The notes under the pieces were generated by a model. The model saw only the letters and a list, made by a program, of their open reading frames with translations, was not told where the DNA came from and made no database searches. The position numbers and the translations under genes were made by a program. From NCBI RefSeq assembly GCF_003732425.1, contig NZ_MOBX01000004.1:106154-170153 (forward strand): a stretch of 64,000 bases of DNA, in the 5' to 3' direction. Shown piece by piece: positions 9,510-19,526 of the stretch. Position 1 is the stretch's first letter, and each line of letters begins with the position of its first letter. The stretch comes from Pseudomonas fluorescens. Lineage in GTDB: Bacteria > Pseudomonadota > Gammaproteobacteria > Pseudomonadales > Pseudomonadaceae.

Positions 9510-9631
9510 GACATCTTCCTCGCGTGGCGTTTAACCCGGATCACTAGTCTATTTTTAAAAGCAGGGATCTTTTCTATCGGGCAGGCTCTATTGTTTAACC
9601 ATAGGCCAAGCTGTCGGATCGAGAACGCTAG

Positions 9632-10905
<1,274 letters not shown>

Positions 10906-10913
10906 ATACCGTT

Positions 10914-11003
10914 GTCGGAGCTAGCCTGCTAGCGATTGCGGCCACACAGCCACCATCGATGGTGACTGACATTCCGTCATCGCAGGCTAGCTCCCACAGG
11001 TGA
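10914..11003. repeat. REP-like inverted repeat pair (GGAGCTAGCCTGCTAGCGA family)
   Basis: The arm GGAGCTAGCCTGCTAGCGA faces an inverted partner CGCAGGCTAGCTCCCACAGG. It is a variant of the GGGAGCGAGCCTGCTCGCGA family seen at 19856-19946 and 44052-44162. It lies just upstream of the second LitR-type promoter. Confidence 0.78.
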
Positions 11004-11024
11004 TCGCATTCCAATTCAGAAAGT

Positions 11025-11048
11025 TATACAAATCATTTGACTTGTACA
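11025..11048 (+). promoter_or_regulatory. LitR/PplR-type operator, upstream copy
   Basis: TATACA (11025-11030), twelve bases, TGTACA (11043-11048): an exact match to the PplR1 consensus T(G/A)TACA-N12-TGTA(C/T)A described for P. putida. The right half overlaps the end of the -35 hexamer and the spacer of the promoter below, where a MerR-family regulator would act. Confidence 0.75.
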
Positions 11049-11064
11049 CCCATGAATCTATGCT
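11037..11064 (+). promoter_or_regulatory. Sigma-70 promoter of the photolyase/ufa operon
   Basis: TTGACT (11037-11042), 16 bases, TATGCT (11059-11064). Transcription would start near 11071, about 47 bases before the first gene's ATG. It lies between two operator pairs. Confidence 0.6.
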
Positions 11065-11073
11065 GAGCGAAGT

Positions 11074-11097
11074 TGTACAGAGATCTACCTCTGTACA
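11074..11097 (+). promoter_or_regulatory. LitR/PplR-type operator, downstream copy
   Basis: TGTACA (11074-11079), twelve bases, TGTACA (11092-11097): a second exact direct repeat with the same spacing, just after the predicted transcription start, a position suited to repression in the dark. Confidence 0.72.
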
Positions 11098-11117
11098 GGT
11101 ATGGATTCGAGGTGCCC

Positions 11118-12080
11118 ATGTCTGATTCTTGCGCAGCCAAACCCAAAATCGCCATCAGTGCTTGCCTGCTGGGCGCCGAGGTGCGCTACAACGGTGGACA
11201 TAAGGAATCACGCCTGTGCAGCCGCACCCTCACCGAGCATTTCGATTTCGTCCCGGTGTGTCCGGAAGTCGCGATCGGGCTGGGCATACCCCGCGAGCCG
11301 ATCCGCCTTGTCGGCGAGGCCGAGCATCCGCAAGCGGTCGGCACGGTAAACCCGTCGATCAATGTCACTCAGCCATTGGCCGAATACGGCACGAAAATGG
11401 CCGCCGAGCTTGATGACATCTGCGGCTACATCTTCATGCAGCAGTCGCCGTCATGCGGCCTCGAACGGGTCAAGGTCTACCACGCCAACGGCGCTCCGGT
11501 GAACGGCGGCGGGCGCGGGATTTACGCCCAGGCGTTCTGCGCACAGCACCCGGATCTGCCCGTGGAAGAAGCCGGGCGCCTCAACGATCCGGTGCTGCGC
11601 GAAAACTTCATCACCCGTGTGTTCGCCTACAGCGAATGGCAACAAGTTCTCGCCGGGGGCCTGAGTCGTCGCGCCCTCACCGAATTCCACTCGCGCTACA
11701 AATACTTGTTGATGGCGCACAACCCGCTGCAGTACAAGGCGCTCGGCAAGTTGCTGGGCAACATGGCCGACACTGATCCCGCCGAACTCGGCCCCTATTA
11801 CTTCAGCGAACTGATGGCTGCCCTGAAGAAATGCGCCACGCGCGGCACCCACAGCAATGTCCTGCTGCACATCAGCGGTTATCTGAAACAGGCGATCAGC
11901 GCCGAAGACAAACAGGAAATGCAACACGTCATCGGCCAGTACCGCCAAGGCATTGTGCCGCTGGTGGTGCCATTGACGTTGCTCAAGCATCACTTCCGCC
12001 TCCATCCGGATTCGTACATCGCGCAACAGGTTTACCTGCAACCGCACCCGGAAAACCTCAGTCTGCGAAACGCCATCTAA
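11118..12080 (+). CDS. DUF523-DUF1722 protein (YbgA-like)
   Basis: A 320-residue fusion. The N-terminal DUF523 half begins KIAISACLLGAEVRYNGG with conserved Cys and contains QQSPSCGLERVKVY (residues about 110-123), suggesting a metal- or Fe-S-linked domain. The C-terminal DUF1722 half contains YKYLLMAHNP. DUF1722 is the domain of E. coli YbgA, encoded directly upstream of photolyase there too. The ATG at 11118 has a GAGG site; upstream frame extension would run into the operator. It is first in the operon and its stop overlaps the start of the MerR gene. Biochemical role unknown. Confidence 0.88.
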   Translation: MSDSCAAKPKIAISACLLGAEVRYNGGHKESRLCSRTLTEHFDFVPVCPEVAIGLGIPREPIRLVGEAEHPQAVGTVNPSINVTQPLAEYGTKMAAELDDICGYIFMQQSPSCGLERVKVYHANGAPVNGGGRGIYAQAFCAQHPDLPVEEAGRLNDPVLRENFITRVFAYSEWQQVLAGGLSRRALTEFHSRYKYLLMAHNPLQYKALGKLLGNMADTDPAELGPYYFSELMAALKKCATRGTHSNVLLHISGYLKQAISAEDKQEMQHVIGQYRQGIVPLVVPLTLLKHHFRLHPDSYIAQQVYLQPHPENLSLRNAI

Positions 12081-13021
12081 TGAATGACAAACTCGATACC
12101 AGCGCCCAGGAAGACCTTGGCGCTGATTTTAAAAAAGCCCTCGACGAGGGCTGGCTGCCGATTCGCGAAGTCGCCCGGCAGACCGGCGTCAACGCGATCA
12201 CCCTGCGCGCCTGGGAGCGCCGCTACGGGCTGGTCGTGCCGCAGCGCACGCCCAAGGGCCACCGGCTGTATTCGGCCGAACATGTGCAACAGATTCTGAC
12301 CATCCTCACTTGGCTCAACCGTGGTGTTGCCGTCAGTCAGGTCAAACCGCTGCTCGACGCACCACAGGCGTTCAGCGAGTCGGTGGAGAACGACTGGCAG
12401 CGCTTGCGCCAAACCCTGCTTACAGCCGTCACGCAACTCAATGAACGCAGCCTCGACGACAGCGTCAATCAGGCCATGGCGCTCTACCCGCCACGTACCC
12501 TGTGCGAGCAATTGCTGATGCCGCTCCTGGCGGAACTGGAGCAGCGCTGGCAAGGCCAGTTCGGCGCGCAGATGGAACGGGTGTTCTTTTATTCGTGGTT
12601 GCGCAGCAAATTCGGCACACGCATCTACCATAACAATCGTCAGCTGCATGGCGCCCCGCTGTTGTTGATCAATCATTCCGACCTGCCACTGGAACCTCAT
12701 CTGTGGCTATGCGCGTGGCTGATCAGCAGCGCCGACTGTCCGGTGCAAGTGTTTGACTGGCCGCTGCCGGCGGCCGAACTGGCGCTGGCGGTCGAACATC
12801 TGCAAGCCCGTGGCGTACTGCTGTATTCCAGCAAAGCCATGAACCTTGCGCAGTTACCCAAGCTACTGAACGGAGTCAGTTGCCCAAAAATGCTGGTCGG
12901 ACCAACGGTATGCATCCACCACGCCGAGTTGTCCGTAAAAACCTCCGAGATGGCTGATGTGTTCCTGGCTGAAGACGCGCTTTTGGCGCATCAGGAACTC
13001 GTTCAGCGTGGGCTGATTTAA
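12080..13021 (+). CDS. MerR-family regulator, class II LitR/CarH-like (PplR1 homologue)
   Basis: A 313-residue regulator. Residues about 26-90 are a MerR winged helix (LPIREVARQTGVNAITLRAWERRYGL). The rest resembles the helical bundle and cobalamin-like fold of LitR/CarH photoregulators. The helical segment RWQGQFGAQMER has the Trp and Glu of the CarH W-x9-EH motif but Arg instead of the cobalt-ligating His, as expected of class II proteins that do not bind B12. In P. putida the class II protein PplR1 is encoded next to phrB and works with LOV photoreceptors. No LOV gene is in this window. It probably autoregulates the operon through the TGTACA repeats. Confidence 0.85.
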   Translation: MNDKLDTSAQEDLGADFKKALDEGWLPIREVARQTGVNAITLRAWERRYGLVVPQRTPKGHRLYSAEHVQQILTILTWLNRGVAVSQVKPLLDAPQAFSESVENDWQRLRQTLLTAVTQLNERSLDDSVNQAMALYPPRTLCEQLLMPLLAELEQRWQGQFGAQMERVFFYSWLRSKFGTRIYHNNRQLHGAPLLLINHSDLPLEPHLWLCAWLISSADCPVQVFDWPLPAAELALAVEHLQARGVLLYSSKAMNLAQLPKLLNGVSCPKMLVGPTVCIHHAELSVKTSEMADVFLAEDALLAHQELVQRGLI

Positions 13022-14487
13022 TGGACGCCGTGAGTGCCGACATGCAATTGATCTGGCTGCGCAGCGACTTGCGCCAACATGACAACACCGCCCTCGCGGC
13101 CGCCGCAGCGCGCGGCCCGACGGTTGCGGTGTATCTGTTGAGCCCGCAGCAGTGGCTGGAACATGACGATGCGCCGTGCAAGGTCGACTTCTGGTTGCGC
13201 AACCTCGATGAGCTGAGCAAAAGCCTCGCCGCGCTGAACATTCCGTTACTGATCCGTCCTGCCGCGCATTGGGATCAAGCTCCAGCGGAACTGCTCAAGC
13301 TCTGTCGGCAACTGAAGATCGAAGCCGTACACGTCAACGAAGAATACGGCGTCCATGAAAGCCGTCGCGATGCGGCGGTGGCGGACACGCTGAAGGCCGA
13401 GGGCATCACGTTTCACAGCTACCTTGATCAGTTGCTGTTCAAACCCGGCAGCGTGCTGACCAAGACCGGCACTTATTTCCAGGTGTTCAGCCAATTCCGC
13501 AAAGTCTGTTACGAACGTCTGCACCGCTCGATGCCGGCCCTTATACAGACGCCCGGCAAACAGGCAAAACTTCAGATCGACAGCGATCCGGTGCCCACAT
13601 CCGTCAACGGCTTCGCCACACCAAGTCAAACCCTGCGCGATCTGTGGCCGGCCGGTGAGCAGGAAGCCCGGCGCCGTCTCGACACCTTCACCGACGCGCA
13701 GATCGACTACTACCAAAGCGAACGCGACTTCCCGGCCAAACCCGGCACCAGTCAGCTCTCGGCGTATCTCGCCGCCGGGGTGATCTCGCCACGGCAATGC
13801 CTGCACGCCGCCCTGCAAAGCAATCAGGGCGAGTTCGAAAGCGGCAAGGTCGGTGCGGTCACCTGGATCAACGAACTGCTGTGGCGCGAGTTCTACAAAC
13901 ACATTCTGGTCGGCTATCCACGGGTCTCGCGGCACCGCGCGTTTCGCCAGGAAACCGAAGCGCTGGCCTGGCGTGATGCGCCGGACGATCTCGCCGCCTG
14001 GCAAGAAGCACGCACCGGTCTGCCGATCATCGACGCGGCCATGCGCCAATTGCTCGAAACCGGCTGGATGCACAATCGCCTGCGCATGATCGTGGCGATG
14101 TTCCTGACCAAAAACCTGCTGATCGACTGGCGCGAAGGCGAACGCTTTTTCATGCGCCACCTGATTGATGGCGATTTGGCGGCGAACAACGGTGGCTGGC
14201 AATGGAGCGCCTCGACCGGCACCGATTCAGCGCCGTACTTCCGCATCTTCAACCCGCTGAGCCAGTCGGAAAAATTCGACAGCGAAGGCCTGTTCATCAA
14301 GCACTGGCTACCGGAACTGGCGACCCTCAACAAGAAAGAAGTGCACAACCCGGCCGACGTCGGTGGTTTGTTCGGCGCGGCGGACTACCCGTCGCCGATC
14401 GTCAACCTCAGCACCTCGCGCCAGCGCGCATTGGCCGCCTTCAAGAATCTACCATCGCGTACGTCTACCGGAGGCGGTGATGAGTGA
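13021..14487 (+). CDS. phrB: Deoxyribodipyrimidine photo-lyase
   Basis: A 488-residue class I CPD photolyase that uses blue light, FADH and an antenna chromophore to split pyrimidine dimers. The N-terminal antenna domain starts MQLIWLRSDLRQHDN; an alternative start at the internal Met8 is possible. The C-terminal FAD domain has GWMHNRLRMIVAMFLTKNLL and NNGGWQWSASTGTDSAPYFR, the signature around the active site. Its ATG overlaps the stop of the MerR gene, and its 3' end overlaps the next gene by eight bases, so it is embedded in the light-regulated operon. Confidence 0.97.
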   Translation: MDAVSADMQLIWLRSDLRQHDNTALAAAAARGPTVAVYLLSPQQWLEHDDAPCKVDFWLRNLDELSKSLAALNIPLLIRPAAHWDQAPAELLKLCRQLKIEAVHVNEEYGVHESRRDAAVADTLKAEGITFHSYLDQLLFKPGSVLTKTGTYFQVFSQFRKVCYERLHRSMPALIQTPGKQAKLQIDSDPVPTSVNGFATPSQTLRDLWPAGEQEARRRLDTFTDAQIDYYQSERDFPAKPGTSQLSAYLAAGVISPRQCLHAALQSNQGEFESGKVGAVTWINELLWREFYKHILVGYPRVSRHRAFRQETEALAWRDAPDDLAAWQEARTGLPIIDAAMRQLLETGWMHNRLRMIVAMFLTKNLLIDWREGERFFMRHLIDGDLAANNGGWQWSASTGTDSAPYFRIFNPLSQSEKFDSEGLFIKHWLPELATLNKKEVHNPADVGGLFGAADYPSPIVNLSTSRQRALAAFKNLPSRTSTGGGDE

Positions 14488-14902
14488 ATTCCTGCGCCGC
14501 TTTGCCCGGCAATTTTCAGCGTTGAACAAAGACAACCTGCAAAGCCTGGGCGAGCTGTACAGCGATGACGTTCATTTCACCGACCCACTGCACGAGGTGA
14601 AGGGGCTGACAAAACTGCGCGACTATTTCGGCGAGCTGTACGCCAACGTCAGCGAACTGCGTTTCGACTTTCATGGTTTCGACCAGATTGGCGACGGTGA
14701 AGGCTATCTGCGTTGGGTCATGAGTTATCGCCACCCGCGCCTGGCGGGTGGCCGTGTAATTAGTGTCAGCGGCTGCTCGCATTTGCTGTGGCACGACAAG
14801 GTGTATCGCCATCGGGATTATTTCGATGCCGGGGCGCTGCTGTATGAACACTTGCCAGTATTGGGCCGGGTCATTGCCTGGCTGAAAAGGAGAATGGGAT
14901 GA
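14480..14902 (+). CDS. SnoaL-like (NTF2 fold) protein
   Basis: A 140-residue small-barrel protein of the nuclear transport factor 2/SnoaL type: MSEFLRRFARQFSALNKDN, then LYSDDVHFTDPLHEVKG, and a C-terminal RHRDYFDAGALLYEHLP. This fold forms a cone-shaped pocket used by isomerases and binding proteins. It overlaps phrB by eight bases and the SDR gene by four, so translation is coupled. Homologues accompany the photolyase and furan-fatty-acid genes in other pseudomonads; the substrate is not known. Confidence 0.87.
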   Translation: MSEFLRRFARQFSALNKDNLQSLGELYSDDVHFTDPLHEVKGLTKLRDYFGELYANVSELRFDFHGFDQIGDGEGYLRWVMSYRHPRLAGGRVISVSGCSHLLWHDKVYRHRDYFDAGALLYEHLPVLGRVIAWLKRRMG

Positions 14903-15681
14903 GTCTTACGCCTCCACGGCGTTATTGGTTGACCGGGGCCAGCAGTGGCATCGGCGCGGCGCTGGCTGAAGAGATCCTGAAAAGCGGTGCACACCTGGCG
15001 GTCAGTTCCCGTCAGATCGCCCCGCTCAAGGTCTTGTCGCAACGCTATCCGGGGCAGGTATTGGTGGTGCCGGGGGATCTGACCAACAGCCAGACAGTTC
15101 GCGAAATCGGCGAGCAGATCGCCGCGGACTGGGGTTCGCTGGATTCGGTGATCCTCAACGCCGGCACCTGCGAATACGTGGATGCCAAGCAATTCGACTC
15201 GTCGATCATCGAGCACGTGGTGCGCACCAACCTGCTCGCCAGCAGTTATTGCATCGAAGCCGCGCTGCCGCTGCTGCGCAAAGGCACTGCGCCGCATCTG
15301 ATCGGTGTGGCCAGTTCGGTGACCTACCTGCCGCTGCCACGGGCCGAAGCCTACGGTGCATCGAAGGCCGGTTTGCGTTACCTGTTCGAGTCACTGCGCA
15401 TCGATCTGGCCGACGAAGGCATTGAAGTCACCGTGGTCAGCCCCGGTTTTGTGGAAACCCCGCTGACCGCCAAAAACGACTTCCCCATGCCCTTGAGCTG
15501 GCCTGTGGATAAAGCCGCACGGCACATCTTCGCCAAGCTCAAAGATCGGCCATTGGAAATCGCCTTCCCGGCGCTGTTCATGGCCGCGCTGTGGCCACTG
15601 TCGAAACTGCCGGCGCGCGTGCAACTGGCCATCGGCAAGCGCATGGTGCGCAAGTCGCCTCCGCTGACTGATCCGACATGA
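14899..15681 (+). CDS. Short-chain dehydrogenase/reductase
   Basis: A 260-residue classical SDR. The nucleotide-binding TGASSGIGAALAEE lies at residues 12-25 and the NAG motif at residues about 96-98. Catalytic Ser is in VASSVTYLP and the YxxxK motif in YGASKAGLRYLF. A C-terminal hydrophobic stretch resembles those of membrane-associated SDRs acting on lipids. Start and stop overlap the neighbouring genes by four bases each. Likely an oxidoreductase of the fatty-acid modification pathway; its substrate is inferred only from context. Confidence 0.9.
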   Translation: MSLTPPRRYWLTGASSGIGAALAEEILKSGAHLAVSSRQIAPLKVLSQRYPGQVLVVPGDLTNSQTVREIGEQIAADWGSLDSVILNAGTCEYVDAKQFDSSIIEHVVRTNLLASSYCIEAALPLLRKGTAPHLIGVASSVTYLPLPRAEAYGASKAGLRYLFESLRIDLADEGIEVTVVSPGFVETPLTAKNDFPMPLSWPVDKAARHIFAKLKDRPLEIAFPALFMAALWPLSKLPARVQLAIGKRMVRKSPPLTDPT

Positions 15682-16925
15682 AAATAGCCATCGTCGGCAG
15701 CGGCATCGCCGGGCTTACCTGCGCCTACCTGCTCAATCGCCGCCATGAAATCACGGTATTCGAGGCCGGCGACTGGGTCGGTGGCCATACGCACACCGTG
15801 GACGTTACCGTCGCAGGACGGCAGTACGCCGTGGACACCGGTTTCATCGTCTTCAACGACTGGACCTACCCGAACTTCATCCGCCTGCTCGACCAGCTCG
15901 GCGTGGCGTTCAAACCGACGGAAATGAGTTTCTCGGTGACCGACCCGGACACCGGTCTGGAATACAACGGCAATAACCTCAACAGCCTCTTCGCTCAGCG
16001 CAGCAATTTGTTGTCGCCGGGGTTCTGGGGCATGTTGCGCGATATCCTGCGGTTCAACAAAGAAGCCCAGCGCGACCTCGTCGAACTGCGCATCGCCGCC
16101 GACACCACGCTCGACGAATACCTCAAGGCCGGCGGTTACGGCGAACGTTTCATCCTGCATTACATCGTGCCGATGGGCTCGGCGATCTGGTCGATGCCAA
16201 TGGCGGAAATGCTTAACTTCCCGCTGCAGTTTTTTGTGCGGTTCTTCAAGAACCACGGGCTGCTGTCAGTCAGTGATCGACCGCAATGGCAAGTCATCGA
16301 AGGCGGTTCCAGCGCTTACATCGCGCCGCTGACGGCCGCGTTCAAGGACAGGATTCGGCTCAATTGCCCGGTCACCCGGGTCGATCGAGATGTGCATGGC
16401 GTAGTTATCCACAGCCCGGCAGGCCTTGAGCACTTCGACCGGGTGGTGTTCGCCTGTCACAGCGACCAGGCGCTGAAACTGCTGGCGGTTCCCAGCGATG
16501 CCGAACGCGCGATCCTCGGTGCCCTGCCCTACGCCGACAACGAAGTGGTGCTGCACACCGACACGCGTTTGCTGCCGACGCGCAAACTGGCCTGGGCCAG
16601 CTGGAACTATCGGCTCAGCGGCGCCGGCCACACTCACGCCGCCGTCACCTATGACATGAACATTCTGCAGGGCATTCAGAGCGACACCACGTTCTGCGTC
16701 AGCCTCAATCAGAGTGCCGGCATCAGCCCCGACAAAGTGCTCGCCCGCTACACCTACGCCCACCCGCAGTTCAGCCTCGCGGCAGTGGCGGCGCAGCAGC
16801 GCTGGGGCGAACTGGATGGCGCGCAACACACGCATTATTGCGGAGCTTACTGGGCCAACGGTTTTCATGAGGACGGTGTGGTCAGCGCCTTGCGCGTGGC
16901 CGCCGCGTTCGGGGAAAGCTTATGA
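15678..16925 (+). CDS. FAD-dependent amine-oxidase-like protein (COG2907)
   Basis: A 415-residue flavoprotein starting MKIAIVGSGIAGLTCAYLL, with the family's VGGHTHTVDV at residues about 36-45 and a C-terminal AYWANGFHEDGVVSAL FAD contact. COG2907 proteins are almost always encoded next to DUF1365 and a CFA-like methyltransferase, as here. In Rhodobacter-type clusters related flavoproteins desaturate methylated acyl chains on the way to furan fatty acids, so I infer an acyl-chain desaturase or oxidase. Confidence 0.9.
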   Translation: MKIAIVGSGIAGLTCAYLLNRRHEITVFEAGDWVGGHTHTVDVTVAGRQYAVDTGFIVFNDWTYPNFIRLLDQLGVAFKPTEMSFSVTDPDTGLEYNGNNLNSLFAQRSNLLSPGFWGMLRDILRFNKEAQRDLVELRIAADTTLDEYLKAGGYGERFILHYIVPMGSAIWSMPMAEMLNFPLQFFVRFFKNHGLLSVSDRPQWQVIEGGSSAYIAPLTAAFKDRIRLNCPVTRVDRDVHGVVIHSPAGLEHFDRVVFACHSDQALKLLAVPSDAERAILGALPYADNEVVLHTDTRLLPTRKLAWASWNYRLSGAGHTHAAVTYDMNILQGIQSDTTFCVSLNQSAGISPDKVLARYTYAHPQFSLAAVAAQQRWGELDGAQHTHYCGAYWANGFHEDGVVSALRVAAAFGESL

Positions 16926-17737
16926 ACAGCGCCCTGTATAGCGGCTGGATCGGCCATCGGCGTTTTTCGCCACGCCGTCATGAATTCCGTTACCGGATCG
17001 GCTTGCTCTACCTTGATCTCAGCGAACAGGACGCGGTGCTTGCGCTGTCGCCACTGGCCGGGCGCAGTCGCTTCGCGCCATTTTCATTTCGCGAGACTGA
17101 CTATCTCAAGACTTTTACCAGCCGTGGCATGCGCCTGATCGATGCCGTGCGCCAGCAGGTCGGCCTTGCCATCGGTCATGAACCGCAAGGCTCGATCTGC
17201 CTGCTGACCCAGGCGCGCAGTTGGGGGCTGTCGTTCAACCCGGTGAGTTTCTTTTACTGCCATGAGGCGGACGGGCAACTGGCGGCGATCGTCTGCGAAG
17301 TGACCAACACGCCGTGGGGCGAGCGCTACCACTATGTGTTGCCGGCGCGCCCGCCAGTCAATCTGCAGGATTTCCATCAGCATTTCGCCGTGGCCAAGGC
17401 CTTTCACGTTTCGCCGTTCCTGCCGCGCGATCTTGAATACCGCATGAGCTTCAGCCCTGCCGCGCAAAAACTCGGCGTACACATGGCCGACTGGCAGGGC
17501 GAGCACAAACTGTTCGACGCGACGCTCAATCTGCAACGCGAAAGCCTCGACCGTCGCAGCCTGCATCGTTACTTGCGGCGCTTTCCGTGGATGACCGCGA
17601 AAACCGCGTTGGCCATTTACTGGCAGGCACTGCGGCTGCTGCTCAAACGCGCACCGATTTTTGCTCACCAGACTGCCGATGGCAGTTTTCAAACCGCCAC
17701 TGTGCCTCCCAAGGAGCACCGCCATGAAATCCTCTAG
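16922..17737 (+). CDS. DUF1365 domain protein
   Basis: A 271-residue protein matching DUF1365 along its length: SALYSGWIGHRRFSPRRHEF at the start, then YLKTFTSRGM and the hallmark WGLSFNPVSFFYCHE (residues about 100-114). The conserved FHVSPFLP follows near residue 160. No function is established, but it is a fixed partner of COG2907 flavoproteins and UfaM/CFA-like enzymes, suggesting a role on the same lipid substrate. The ATG overlaps the preceding stop. Confidence 0.92.
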   Translation: MNSALYSGWIGHRRFSPRRHEFRYRIGLLYLDLSEQDAVLALSPLAGRSRFAPFSFRETDYLKTFTSRGMRLIDAVRQQVGLAIGHEPQGSICLLTQARSWGLSFNPVSFFYCHEADGQLAAIVCEVTNTPWGERYHYVLPARPPVNLQDFHQHFAVAKAFHVSPFLPRDLEYRMSFSPAAQKLGVHMADWQGEHKLFDATLNLQRESLDRRSLHRYLRRFPWMTAKTALAIYWQALRLLLKRAPIFAHQTADGSFQTATVPPKEHRHEIL

Positions 17738-18989
17738 TCTGTCGGTCAGTCGGCTCAGCACCAACGGTTTGACCGGGTCGCTGCTGCGCCGTGGCGTGCT
17801 GCGCCAATTGGCTCAGCTGAAAAACGGCCAACTGCTGGTGGTCGAGGACGGCGAACGCCTGATGTTCGGTACGCCGGGCAGTGCTTTGCTCGGGGAAATC
17901 CATGTGCTCGACCCGGCCGTCTGGGGCCTGGTCGCCGGGAACGGTTCGATTGGCGCCGGCGAAGCCTTTATCCATGGCTATTGGAGTTCGCCGGATCTGA
18001 CGGCCGTGGTCCGCGTGTTCGTCAGCAATCTGGACGTGCTCGATGCCATGGAGGGCGGTCTGGCCCGCCTCAGCCGCCCGCTGGTGCAAGGCCTGCACTG
18101 GCTGAACCGCAACACCCGCAAGGGTTCGCAGAAGAACATCGCCGCGCACTACGATCTGGGCAACGATCTGTTCGAGCAGTTTCTCGACCCGACCATGATG
18201 TATTCGGCGGCGCAATTCCTTACGCCGGAAGACAGCCTCGAACAGGCACAACTGAACAAACTGGAGCGCATCTGTCAGAAGCTCGCGCTCAAGGACAGCG
18301 ACCATTTGCTGGAGATCGGCACCGGTTGGGGCAGCATGGCACTCTATGCCGCGCAACATTACGGCTGCCGCGTTACCACCACCACACTGTCGAAAGAGCA
18401 ATACGCGTTTACTGCGCAACGCATCGAACAACTGGGCTTGCAGGATCGCGTTACGCTGTTGCTCAAGGACTACCGCGACCTGACCGGCGAATACGACAAA
18501 CTGGTGTCGATCGAGATGATCGAAGCCGTCGGGCACCGCTTCCTGCCAACCTACTTCAAACAGTGCGCGCAGTTGCTCAAGAGCAACGGCCTGATGCTGA
18601 TCCAGGCGATCACCATCCGCGAGCAGCGTTACGAACAAGCCAAGCGCGGCGTCGATTTCATCCAGCGTTACATCTTCCCCGGCGGCGCCCTGCCCTGCGT
18701 GCAGAAAATGCTCGAAGTGGTCGGCCGCGACACCGACATGAACCTGCTGCACATGGAAGATTTCGGCTTGCACTACGCCCGCACCCTGCGCCTGTGGCAC
18801 GAGAACTTCCGCCGCGCCCACGGCCGCTTGAGCGAACTGGGCTATGACGATTATTTCCTGCGGCTGTGGGAGTTTTACCTGTGTTACTGCGAGGGCGGTT
18901 TCCTCGAGCGCACTATCGGCACCGCACAATTGCTGCTGGCCAAACCGGCGGCGATGACCGCGCCGCTGCTCGGACGCTTCGATGCTTGA
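17724..18989 (+). CDS. CFA-family SAM-dependent methyltransferase (UfaM-like)
   Basis: A 421-residue protein of the cyclopropane-fatty-acyl-phospholipid synthase family. A strong AAGGAG site precedes the ATG at 17724, inside the end of the DUF1365 gene. An N-terminal domain of about 110 residues is followed by the CFA core: NIAAHYDLGNDLFEQFLDPTMMYS, SAM motif LLEIGTGWGSMALYAA (about residue 195) and VSIEMIEAVGHRF. In P. putida the light-induced member is named ufaM (furan-containing fatty acid synthesis). It would methylate an unsaturated acyl chain in a membrane phospholipid; ordinary CFA synthase is the main alternative. Confidence 0.85.
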   Translation: MKSSSLSVSRLSTNGLTGSLLRRGVLRQLAQLKNGQLLVVEDGERLMFGTPGSALLGEIHVLDPAVWGLVAGNGSIGAGEAFIHGYWSSPDLTAVVRVFVSNLDVLDAMEGGLARLSRPLVQGLHWLNRNTRKGSQKNIAAHYDLGNDLFEQFLDPTMMYSAAQFLTPEDSLEQAQLNKLERICQKLALKDSDHLLEIGTGWGSMALYAAQHYGCRVTTTTLSKEQYAFTAQRIEQLGLQDRVTLLLKDYRDLTGEYDKLVSIEMIEAVGHRFLPTYFKQCAQLLKSNGLMLIQAITIREQRYEQAKRGVDFIQRYIFPGGALPCVQKMLEVVGRDTDMNLLHMEDFGLHYARTLRLWHENFRRAHGRLSELGYDDYFLRLWEFYLCYCEGGFLERTIGTAQLLLAKPAAMTAPLLGRFDA

Positions 18990-19473
18990 GCGTGTCGCCA
19001 ATGCCGTGCTGTTCCAGATCGGCTGGCTGACCTGCGTGCTCGGCGGCAACAGCCCGTGGTTGCTGATCGCGCTGGCGGTGCTGGTGATCCATTTGCGCTG
19101 GATCAGCAGTTGGGCGGCTGAGGGCCGTTTGATCCTCAGCGTGGTGATTGTCGGCACCGCTGTCGACAGTGTGTTGCGCGGTGCCGGGGTATTCGCGTTT
19201 CAGGATCAGTCGCCGTTGATTCCGTTGTGGCTGATGCTGCTCTGGGCGCTGCTGGCGACCACCTTGCGTCATTGTCTGGCGTGGAGCGCGCGGCCCTGGT
19301 GGCTGGCGAGCTTACTCGGCGCTGTCGGCGGCGCGCTGTCGTATTACGCTGGCGGGCGCTTGGCCGGGGTGCAATTTCCCTATGGCGAACTGCCGACGCT
19401 GATCGGCATCGGCCTGCTCTGGGCACTGCTGTTTCCATTGCTGCATACGATGGCTCGGCGACTGGCTCACTGA
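18982..19473 (+). CDS. DUF2878 inner-membrane protein
   Basis: A 163-residue very hydrophobic protein with about five transmembrane helices. It starts eight bases before the end of the methyltransferase gene and is the last member of the operon. The sequence fits DUF2878, a family of unknown function seen at the end of COG2907/DUF1365/CFA clusters. It may anchor or supply substrate to the lipid-modifying enzymes, by inference from position only. Confidence 0.85.
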   Translation: MLERVANAVLFQIGWLTCVLGGNSPWLLIALAVLVIHLRWISSWAAEGRLILSVVIVGTAVDSVLRGAGVFAFQDQSPLIPLWLMLLWALLATTLRHCLAWSARPWWLASLLGAVGGALSYYAGGRLAGVQFPYGELPTLIGIGLLWALLFPLLHTMARRLAH

Positions 19474-19526
19474 GCGTCCGTCAGACCTTTCACACGTGTA
19501 TCGTCCGCTGCCTTACACTGCCGACC

